Assembly: GCA_003560175.1 (NCBI GenBank)
Contig: PWIZ01000199.1
Span: forward strand, 1 to 7,185
Length of the DNA: 7,185 bases
Reading direction: 5' to 3'
Source of the DNA: Halomonas sp.
GTDB lineage: Bacteria > Pseudomonadota > Gammaproteobacteria > Pseudomonadales > Halomonadaceae
The position numbers were made by a program, and so were the translations under genes. The notes under the pieces were generated by a model that did not search any database, had not been told where the DNA came from, and saw only the letters and a program-made list of their open reading frames with translations. Below are positions 1 through 5,412 of this stretch, piece by piece (position 1 is the stretch's first letter; the number at the start of each line of letters is the position of its first letter).

Positions 1-30
1 GCCGAGTGCACCGTGATCACCGTGCGCTAA
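1..30 (+). CDS. C-terminal tail of an upstream gene (partial)
   Basis: The first ten codons of frame 1 read AECTVITVR followed by TAA. A 24-bp perfect hairpin begins 23 bases after this stop, which fits the end of a real gene. Only nine residues are visible, so neither family nor function can be assigned. A second forward frame is also open through these bases, so the reading frame is itself an inference from the stop and hairpin placement. Confidence 0.4.
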   Translation, partial: AECTVITVR

Positions 31-53
31 TTTCTATTCTGTTCGATTCATCT

Positions 54-77
54 CGACGGCGCCCGCGGGCGCCGTCG
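54..77 (+). terminator. Hairpin, probable terminator of the upstream gene
   Basis: CGACGGCGCCCG is followed directly by its exact reverse complement, a perfect 24-bp palindrome that is almost entirely G/C. As RNA it would fold into a stem of about ten pairs with a small loop. The bases that follow (TCGTTC) are only weakly T-rich, so intrinsic termination may be inefficient. It lies between the putative upstream stop and the rnb promoter, the right place to insulate the two. Confidence 0.5.
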
Positions 78-148
78 TCGTTCATGCCAGGCCAGGGGCG
101 CTTGCAACTCTCAAGTCACTGATTACCCTTGGACAGCGCCCGCCGTGT

Positions 149-177
149 TTGGCGCGCGCCGCGGGAGTCCGTATAGT
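149..177 (+). promoter_or_regulatory. Probable sigma70 promoter of rnb
   Basis: A -35 box TTGGCG (149-154) and a -10 box TATAGT (172-177) are separated by exactly 17 bp. The boxes match four of six and five of six consensus bases. Transcription would start near 184, giving a leader of only about 26 nt before the ATG at 210. It is the best promoter match between the upstream hairpin and the gene. Confidence 0.55.
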
Positions 178-209
178 GGCTCCCCTACCCCCGCCACACG
201 TTTGTGACC

Positions 210-2150
210 ATGCTGCAGAACAACTCCCTGCTTGCCCAACTCAAGCAACAGATTCGCTCCAGCACCCCCCGTGTCGAGGGGGTGATCAAGGCCACTCAAA
301 AGGGCTTCGGCTTTCTCGAGACCGACGATGGTGAGTCTTACTTCGTGCCGCCTCCCGCCATGAAGCAGGTACTGCACGGCGATCGCGTCGGAGCGGTCCT
401 CCATGAGGAGGGTGACAAGAAGAGCGTCGAACCCGATACCCTGATCGAGCAGGGACTCGACCGCTTCGTTGCCCGCGTGCAGAAGCGCGAGGGTCGACTG
501 GCCGTGGTGCCCGACCACCCCCTGATCAAGAATTCGATCAAGGCACGCATCAAGCGCAGCCTGGATGAAGCCACCATTGGCGACGCCGACTGGATCGTTG
601 CGCGCCTGGTGCGTCACCCTCTCAAGACCGACGACCGCGGCTTCCTCGCCCAGATCGACGAGCTGGTGGCCAAGGCCGACGACCCCGCCGTGCCGTGGCG
701 CGTCACCCTCGCTCGCCACGCCCTGGAGCAGGAGTGCCCGGACGCCGGCGACGACTGGCCGCTGCTCGACGAGGGCCTCACCCGCGAGGACCTCAACGCC
801 GAGCCCTTCTTTACCATCGACGGTGAGAAGACCCGCGACATGGACGATGCCCTGCGCATCGTGCCCCGCGAGGACGGCGGCTGGGACCTGAGCGTGGCCA
901 TTGCCGATCCCACCGCCTACGTGGAAGAGGGCCATGCGGCCGACCTCGAAGCGCGCACACGCGCCTTCACCGTCTACCTGCCGGGCCAGAACGTCACCAT
1001 GCTGCCCGAGCAGCTGGCCGACGACCTCTGCTCCCTGTGGGAGGGCAAGGGCCGCCCGGTGCTGGCCTGCACCCTCACCGTGCACGCCGACGGCAGCCTG
1101 GGCGACTATCGCTTCTTTGCCGCCACCGCGACCTCTCATGCCAAGCTGGCCTACGATCGTATCTCCGACTGGCTGGAGGGCCAGGGAGACTGGGCCCCGG
1201 CGGACGAGATCGCCGATCAGCTCAAGGCGCTGGAGGCCATGACCGAGGCGCGCAGCGCCTGGCGCGCCGAGCACGCCCTGGTGTTCAAGGACAGCCCCGA
1301 CTTCGTCTTCGATCTGGATGAGGCCGGCAACGTGCTCGATATCCGCACCGAGCATCGGCGCATCGCCAACCGCATGATCGAGGAGTCGATGATCGCGGCC
1401 AACGCCTGCTGCGCCCACCTCCTCTCCGAGCACGTGGGACACGGCATCTTCAACGTCCACCGCGCCTTCGAGCCCGAGAAGGCCGAAGCCGCCCAGGAGT
1501 TCCTGGCCAGCCAGGACATACAGGTGGAACGCGAACAGCTCACCGAGCTGTCCCGCTATACCGAGCTGAAGCGTGAGCTCGAGGGGCGCGACGACGCCTG
1601 GCTCGACGTTCGCCTGCGCCGCTTCCAGGGCTTCACCAGCATGTCGGCGAAACCCGGCCCGCACTTCGGCCTGGGGCTCTCCGCCTACGCCACCTGGACC
1701 TCGCCGATCCGCAAGTATGGCGACATGGTCAACCACCGCCTGATCAAGCGCGTGCTCAAGGGCGAGCAGGCACCGGCTGAGGCCACTCTGGAGCTCACCG
1801 AGCAGCTCACCGAGCGCCGCCGGCTCAACCGCATGGCCGAGCGCGACGTGAAGGACTGGCTCTACGTGCGCTACCTGAGCCCAGCCGCCGAGGCCCAGGA
1901 GGCCTTCGACGCCGAGATCATCGCCATCAACCGCGGCGGCATGCGCGTGCGCCTGACCATCAACGGCGCCACCGCCTTCATCCCGGCTCCGATGATGCAC
2001 AGCGACCGCACCAAGGTGGCGATCGACGACAAGGAGGGTCGCATCCAGATCGAGGGCGAGCAGCGCTTCAAGCTGGGCGACCACCTCCGCGTGGCGCTGA
2101 CCGAAGCCCGCGAGGAGACCCGCTCGCTGGTGGGACGCCCCGCCGACTGA
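210..2150 (+). CDS. rnb: Exoribonuclease II (RNase II)
   Basis: Processive, Mg2+-dependent 3'-to-5' hydrolase that degrades single-stranded RNA to nucleoside 5'-monophosphates in the cytoplasm. The 646-residue product is collinear with E. coli RNase II (644 residues) and well short of RNase R (about 800). The N-terminus (MLQNNSLLAQLKQQI) mirrors the E. coli start, followed by the cold-shock domains (GVIKATQKGFGFLE near 20-35). The catalytic RNB domain carries Asp204, Asp210, Asp212 and Asp213 in TIDGEKTRDMDDA, matching the E. coli metal-binding aspartates. Tyr256 in RAFTVYLPG, Arg501 in SPIRKYGD and Glu544 in NRMAERDV match the base-stacking and active-site residues. A C-terminal S1 domain (GGMRVRLTINGATAFIP) ends the protein. 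GTG at 204 is an alternative start two codons upstream; ATG 210 is chosen from the E. coli alignment. No convincing Shine-Dalgarno is visible. All key residues are present. Confidence 0.97.
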   Translation: MLQNNSLLAQLKQQIRSSTPRVEGVIKATQKGFGFLETDDGESYFVPPPAMKQVLHGDRVGAVLHEEGDKKSVEPDTLIEQGLDRFVARVQKREGRLAVVPDHPLIKNSIKARIKRSLDEATIGDADWIVARLVRHPLKTDDRGFLAQIDELVAKADDPAVPWRVTLARHALEQECPDAGDDWPLLDEGLTREDLNAEPFFTIDGEKTRDMDDALRIVPREDGGWDLSVAIADPTAYVEEGHAADLEARTRAFTVYLPGQNVTMLPEQLADDLCSLWEGKGRPVLACTLTVHADGSLGDYRFFAATATSHAKLAYDRISDWLEGQGDWAPADEIADQLKALEAMTEARSAWRAEHALVFKDSPDFVFDLDEAGNVLDIRTEHRRIANRMIEESMIAANACCAHLLSEHVGHGIFNVHRAFEPEKAEAAQEFLASQDIQVEREQLTELSRYTELKRELEGRDDAWLDVRLRRFQGFTSMSAKPGPHFGLGLSAYATWTSPIRKYGDMVNHRLIKRVLKGEQAPAEATLELTEQLTERRRLNRMAERDVKDWLYVRYLSPAAEAQEAFDAEIIAINRGGMRVRLTINGATAFIPAPMMHSDRTKVAIDDKEGRIQIEGEQRFKLGDHLRVALTEAREETRSLVGRPAD

Positions 2151-2180
2151 CCCTTCGGCAATACTGACCCTTCGGCAATA
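2147..2180 (+). repeat. Perfect 17-bp tandem duplication spanning the rnb stop codon
   Basis: CTGACCCTTCGGCAATA occurs twice, back to back (2147-2163 and 2164-2180), with no mismatch. The first copy contains the TGA stop of rnb; the second carries an identical TGA outside the coding frame. It looks like a recent slippage or replication duplication. It does not alter the protein, because the first TGA ends translation. Confidence 0.9.
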
Positions 2181-2192
2181 CAGGCGGAACAT

Positions 2193-2216
2193 GAAGGCGA
2201 CCCTCGGGTCGCCTTC
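2193..2216. terminator. Hairpin between convergent genes, probable bidirectional terminator
   Basis: GAAGGCGACC (2193-2202) and GGTCGCCTTC (2207-2216) form a ten-pair perfect stem with a CTCG loop. It lies 43 bp after the rnb stop and 66 bp after the stop of the convergent DUF1989 gene, so it can serve both transcripts. Neither side has a long T-run (CTGCATGG on plus, ATGTTCC on minus), so it could also act as a 3'-end stabilising hairpin. Confidence 0.7.
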
Positions 2217-2282
2217 CTGCATGGTGGCTGTCGATCTGTCGGCGGATGCGACGAGAGCGACCCAGCGAACGTCGGTGCCTTC

Positions 2283-3152
2283 TCAGGAGGTGAAGCGACG
2301 CCGTTTCTCCGCCGTCCAGTCGACGGACGGGGCCGACATGCCGTGCCCGCCCCGGTAAGGCGCGTATCCCGGCGGCCTCCAGCCCTCCAGCCATGGGGGC
2401 TCCAGGCGAAAGACCTCGACGCCGATGGGATGGCAGGTATCCAGAGGATCGCGCGCGTCGGGGCCCCAGAGGTCGGCCGACAGATCACCGCCCGGACAGC
2501 ACGACAGCGCGCACAGCAGGTCGATCTCGGCGAACAGCTCGAGATGGTCGCCCTCGCGGGCCGGACAGGCCTTCATGAAGTACTGGTCATCGTCATTGAG
2601 TCCGGTGCACTGGAAGACATTGAGCACGTCGTGCACATCGAACTCGGTGAGCCCGAAGGGGGCCACCGCCCGCACCAGGTTGGAATGGCAATGATGATCG
2701 AAGTCTTCGCCGGTCAGCAGCTTGTTGACGTAGGGGTCGCAGCGCGTCCCCAGCAGGTCATGTACTCGACCACCGTCGGCGTCCGTGCCGTAGCTCGCCA
2801 GGGTATCGTCGATGATGGTCGCCATGGGCCGCAGATAGGGTAGCGTCGACCACAGGCGATCGAACGTCGATACATGAGCCCGCTGCAGTTGGCGAGTCCG
2901 TGAGGCCCAGAAGCGCTCCCGAGGGTTATGGCGATGCCAGAGGTTAAGATCTCCCACCTGCGGCCCATCCAGGGTCGAGAGTCGCAGCACATGGCCGGCC
3001 GGCACCTCCCAGGCCAGCCCTTCGCGGATCGGCACGACAAGCTGATCGACACGCACTCTCGCCTCCGGCGCCGTCATCCGGGCATAGAAGTCGCGGTCAA
3101 CGTCGAGAATGGAACCTTGCGTGGCGCGATAGGCGGCGGGCACCTTTGCCAT
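2283..3152 (-). CDS. DUF1989 (urea carboxylase-associated family) protein
   Basis: Cytoplasmic protein of 289 residues with no signal peptide or membrane segment. Family signatures appear in order: GPQVGDL near 63-69, RPMATIIDDT at 109-118, a cysteine in LGTRCDP (Cys138), HHCHSN (153-158), the DVLNVFQ segment (174-181), and EGDHLELFAEIDLL followed by SCCPGGD (200-223). Known DUF1989 proteins often sit beside urea carboxylase or amino-acid catabolic genes and have been crystallised as metal-binding proteins. Cys138, His153/154, Cys155 and Cys218/219 are plausible metal ligands here, but that is inference. The biochemical role is not established and no urea carboxylase gene is in the window. 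The start is supported by AGGGAG eight bases upstream (3161-3166). It lies 85 bp downstream of the esterase on the same strand, so co-transcription is possible; I see no strong promoter in that gap. Confidence 0.88.
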   Translation of the reverse strand: MAKVPAAYRATQGSILDVDRDFYARMTAPEARVRVDQLVVPIREGLAWEVPAGHVLRLSTLDGPQVGDLNLWHRHNPRERFWASRTRQLQRAHVSTFDRLWSTLPYLRPMATIIDDTLASYGTDADGGRVHDLLGTRCDPYVNKLLTGEDFDHHCHSNLVRAVAPFGLTEFDVHDVLNVFQCTGLNDDDQYFMKACPAREGDHLELFAEIDLLCALSCCPGGDLSADLWGPDARDPLDTCHPIGVEVFRLEPPWLEGWRPPGYAPYRGGHGMSAPSVDWTAEKRRRFTS

Positions 3153-3237
3153 TGTCCTGTCTCCCTGGTTGATCGAGCGATAACCGACATGCTAGCGGAT
3201 TGCGTCCGAGGGGCCCTAACGCCCGCCGGCTGACGCC

Positions 3238-4572
3238 TCAGCTCACGCGGCCCTTGCCCTGCCGATGTTGATGGAAGAAGCGCAGCATTTCCCCGCTGGC
3301 ATCCGGGCCTCTCGGGTCGGTATAGCTTCCTTTCGCACTACCTCCCGCCCAGGCGTGGCCTGCACCCGTTACCCGCCACTGTTCCAGGCGCGGCTCGCCC
3401 TTGGCATCGTGATGCGTGGTGCGGGTGTAGCCATGGCCACTGGCTACCTTCCCCTGCTCCACCGTGACTCTGGCACTGCCCGGCCTTGGCGTTTCGCCCG
3501 CTCGGCGCGAGGCGGCGTACTGGGCGGCCACGCGATCCGCATTGCTGGGGTGTACGGTCGTGTCGTGGTCGCCATGAAAGATGATGGCAGGCACCTCGGA
3601 CGACCACTCGGACGCCCGCGACATGCCGCCGTCGCCAAGGGGTCCCGTACCTCCCTGCATCGCCCCCAGCGCATCGGGGAGACTCTGGGCCACGCCGTGT
3701 GGCAGCCCGGAGTGCACCCCCACCGCCGCATAGAGGTCCGGGTAGGTCATGGCGAGTGTCGTCGCCATGGCGCCACCAGCCGATAGCCCTGCGACGTAGA
3801 CCCGGCTCGCATCAAGTTCGTAGGTGTCGATGATCTGACAGGTCATGCCGGCAAGAATCGCCGGTTCCCCTCCCTCGCGCTGCTGGTCTTCTGCCTTGAA
3901 CCAGTTCCAGCACTTCGAACGGTTGGCGGTCATCGGCTGGGCCGGATAGAGCACGCAGAACTGCTGCTCTTCGGCCAGCCGGTTCATGTCGGTCCCGGCA
4001 GCGAAGTCATCGGGGTTCTGGGTGCAGCCATGGAGCATGACCACCAGCGGCAATGCCTGGCCGTGATAGCCGCTGGGCAGATACAGCTTGTACTCGCGCG
4101 CCCCAGCATGATGGGTAAAGTGACCGGCGGTGAACGCACCTGGCCGTGCTGCCTCATAGGTGCCTTGTGCCTGCTCGGGCTGCGCCATGGCGTCACGCAG
4201 CTGGCGCCACTTCTCGCGCCAGGCAGAAGGCAGCCCGATATCACCGCCCGGGGTGGTTCCGGCAGTCGTCTTCCGGACCTCGTCGAACGCCGAGGATGGC
4301 GCCGCTCCCGCAGATGGTTGACCATTCCGGTGCGGACTCGATTGATCAGATCCCGGCTTCGACGCAGGCACCTCTTCGTCGATGACCCAGCAGGTTCCAT
4401 CGAAGGTAGTCCCCCCGCAATAGGCGTTATCCGCCGCTTCCTCGCTCCTCTTCTGGTCTCTCTCCTGGCTCCTCTCCTCGGGCAGAGCGCCCTGGAGGAT
4501 GGCCATGGCCTCGTGCAGCTTCCCAGCGCGGGTAAGCCGCGTCGCTGCTTCCATTCGTCGCGCGTCGATCAT
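3238..4572 (-). CDS. PHB depolymerase-family esterase, probably intracellular
   Basis: Alpha/beta-hydrolase of the Esterase_PHB family, expected to cleave polyhydroxyalkanoate oligomers or other carboxylic esters; the substrate cannot be read from sequence. The 444 residues start with a helix (ATRLTRAGKLHEAMAILQ) typical of this family, then a long low-complexity linker (about 30-115) and the catalytic domain from about 150. Visible motifs are the oxyanion segment HGCTQ (181-185), nucleophile elbow GLSAGG with Ser264, HGDHDTTVHPSN with probable acid Asp337, and GAGHAW with His406. No signal peptide is seen, unlike secreted PHB depolymerases. ATG 4572 is preferred over TTG 4578 because AGGGA (4581-4585) lies eight bases from the ATG but only two from the TTG. 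The regulator gene stops 15 bp upstream, implying co-transcription. Residues 32-45 are encoded by an imperfect 12-nt repeat. Confidence 0.92.
   Translation of the reverse strand: MIDARRMEAATRLTRAGKLHEAMAILQGALPEERSQERDQKRSEEAADNAYCGGTTFDGTCWVIDEEVPASKPGSDQSSPHRNGQPSAGAAPSSAFDEVRKTTAGTTPGGDIGLPSAWREKWRQLRDAMAQPEQAQGTYEAARPGAFTAGHFTHHAGAREYKLYLPSGYHGQALPLVVMLHGCTQNPDDFAAGTDMNRLAEEQQFCVLYPAQPMTANRSKCWNWFKAEDQQREGGEPAILAGMTCQIIDTYELDASRVYVAGLSAGGAMATTLAMTYPDLYAAVGVHSGLPHGVAQSLPDALGAMQGGTGPLGDGGMSRASEWSSEVPAIIFHGDHDTTVHPSNADRVAAQYAASRRAGETPRPGSARVTVEQGKVASGHGYTRTTHHDAKGEPRLEQWRVTGAGHAWAGGSAKGSYTDPRGPDASGEMLRFFHQHRQGKGRVS
4444..4479 (-). repeat. Imperfect 12-nt tandem repeat inside the esterase gene
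   Basis: On the coding strand the purine-rich units GAGGAGAGGAGC, CAGGAGAGAGAC and CAGAAGAGGAGC lie head to tail and encode EERS, QERD and QKRS; a degenerate fourth unit gives EEAA. The repeat falls between the N-terminal helix and the catalytic domain, so it lengthens a charged linker without touching the active site. The period is a multiple of three, so copy-number change would keep the frame. Confidence 0.7.
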
Positions 4573-4587
4573 CGTCAATGTCCCTGT

Positions 4588-5004
4588 TCAGTGGATCCGG
4601 TCCGCCAGGGCCGCCTTGACCGCTGCGCTGGCATGCAGGGCGCCCAGCACGACCACGGACTCGATGGTGGCGCGGGCAAGCTCTGGTGATACGTCCTCAG
4701 CGATGCGAGCCAGCCCCAGCACCTGGATCTGCAGCACCTCGCCGGCGACCTGCAGGGCCTCGAGATCGCTGCGACTGAAGTCCTGCAGGCCCAGCACGAA
4801 GGCCTTGCGCGCCACGGTTTCCTTGACGACTTCGGCATGGGTGGCCAATTGATTGCGAATCGCGGTGCGAATCAGGTCGGTACGGTTGGAGTAGAACCCC
4901 TCCTGGACCAGCAGATCGATCTGCCCCAGGTCGACCACCCCGAGGTTGATGGTGATCTTCTCGCTGGAGTCGCCGGTCTTGCGGCGCAGCTCATGCACGC
5001 TCAT
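4588..5004 (-). CDS. CopG-type ribbon-helix-helix transcriptional regulator
   Basis: A 138-residue DNA-binding regulator. Residues 16-22 (KITINLG) form the antiparallel strand that should enter the major groove in the dimer. Helix A follows at about 25-35, the turn GFYSNRTD at 36-43 and helix B to about 53 (LIRTAIRNQL). The remaining 85 residues form a helical C-terminal region, longer than minimal CopG or Arc proteins, which could mediate oligomerisation or ligand sensing; this is inference. The start at 5004 is supported by GAGGT (5012-5016) seven bases upstream. In-frame ATGs at 5061 and 5076 lack a well-placed Shine-Dalgarno, and 5076 lies inside the operator palindrome. The downstream esterase begins 15 bp after its stop, making that gene the likely target together with its own promoter. 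I see no toxin-antitoxin partner. Confidence 0.88.
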   Translation of the reverse strand: MSVHELRRKTGDSSEKITINLGVVDLGQIDLLVQEGFYSNRTDLIRTAIRNQLATHAEVVKETVARKAFVLGLQDFSRSDLEALQVAGEVLQIQVLGLARIAEDVSPELARATIESVVVLGALHASAAVKAALADRIH

Positions 5005-5075
5005 GTGTGATACCTCGTTGGCCCAGGAGCGGAAACACCCCTCCCGTGACTCTTTTAACATCCTAATGGAATCCA

Positions 5076-5099
5076 TATACCATCCATGTGGATGGTATA
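5076..5099. promoter_or_regulatory. 24-bp palindromic operator, likely for the CopG-type regulator
   Basis: TATACCATCCA and its exact reverse complement TGGATGGTATA flank a central TG, giving eleven-base arms. The right arm overlaps the -10 box of the regulator promoter and the palindrome covers the predicted transcription start, so a bound dimer or tetramer would block RNA polymerase. A second small palindrome, TGGAATCCA (5067-5075), adjoins it on the gene side and repeats the TCCA core. Assignment to the neighbouring regulator is inferred from position and from autoregulation being common in ribbon-helix-helix families. Confidence 0.75.
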
Positions 5100-5124
5100 A
5101 TAGGCCGACAGGAATAATAGTCAA
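5097..5124 (-). promoter_or_regulatory. Sigma70 promoter of the regulator-esterase unit
   Basis: On the minus strand, TTGACT (5124-5119) and TATTAT (5102-5097) are separated by 16 bp; each box matches five of six consensus bases. Transcription should start near 5090, giving a leader of about 85 nt before the ATG at 5004. The segment is clearly more A/T-rich than its surroundings. It is the strongest promoter match in the window, and its -10 box overlaps the palindromic operator. Confidence 0.75.
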
Positions 5125-5412
5125 GTCGCAAACAGCCGAAATCGGCCCGCCGGTGAGGGGGCGTTACGTCGAGCAACCTGAGTCGAGCAGCAGGAACGCA
5201 ACGTCGTGTTAATCGTGTCTCGTGCCTGGCAGCGAAGCAGCGGCAGTCGCCCATGGCCACTTCTCCTGTAGGAGATCGCCGCCATTGGGGTGTGGGGGAA
5301 GTCGGCAAATTGCGCTGCGTTGACGATGCGAGGATCCGGCCGTCGCCTATGGCGAAGCTTTATGGCAAGGTCAGAAAGCTGATGGAACCCTTCTTCACGA
5401 GATTCGCATGCC
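5125..5412. other. Non-coding region between the divergent regulator and siaA
   Basis: No convincing gene is seen here. It holds a small inverted repeat TCTCCT-GT-AGGAGA (5262-5275), a second one TCGCC-TAT-GGCGA (5343-5355), and a 12-mer occurring twice with one mismatch (GTCGCCCATGGC at 5246-5257, GTCGCCTATGGC at 5342-5353). A TTGACG at 5320-5325 resembles a -35 box, but no good -10 box lies 16-18 bp downstream, so the siaA promoter cannot be placed. No sigma54-type element was found. The repeats may belong to an interspersed extragenic element, which this window alone cannot show. Confidence 0.5.

Noticed and set aside
123..2222. Very long open frame on the minus strand antisense to rnb (699 codons)
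   Set aside because: It lies opposite a clearly recognised RNase II gene. Its product is Ala/Gly/Val/Leu/His-rich with no recognisable domain, typical of the antisense shadow of a high-GC gene.
2343..2843. Plus-strand open frame of 166 codons
   Set aside because: It is antisense to the DUF1989 gene, whose conserved motifs are all on the minus strand.
4588..5004. Regulator as the antitoxin of a toxin-antitoxin pair
   Set aside because: The fold family would allow it, but the adjacent gene is a 444-residue esterase, not a small toxin, and the 138-residue regulator is longer than a typical ParD or CopG-type antitoxin.
5005..5124. Longer regulator gene starting at 5124 (178 residues)
   Set aside because: That start lies in the -35 box of the predicted promoter, and the extra codons would cross the operator. 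The ATG at 5004 has a well-placed GAGGT.
5063..5254. Minus-strand 63-codon ORF with AGGAG eight bases before an ATG at 5254
   Set aside because: The ribosome binding site looks good, but the product is Arg/Cys-rich with no recognisable features, and the frame runs straight through the regulator's promoter and operator. Probably chance.
5320..5353. TTGACG with TATGGC as a siaA promoter
   Set aside because: The boxes are 22 bp apart, too far for sigma70, and no acceptable -10 box occurs at 16-18 bp.
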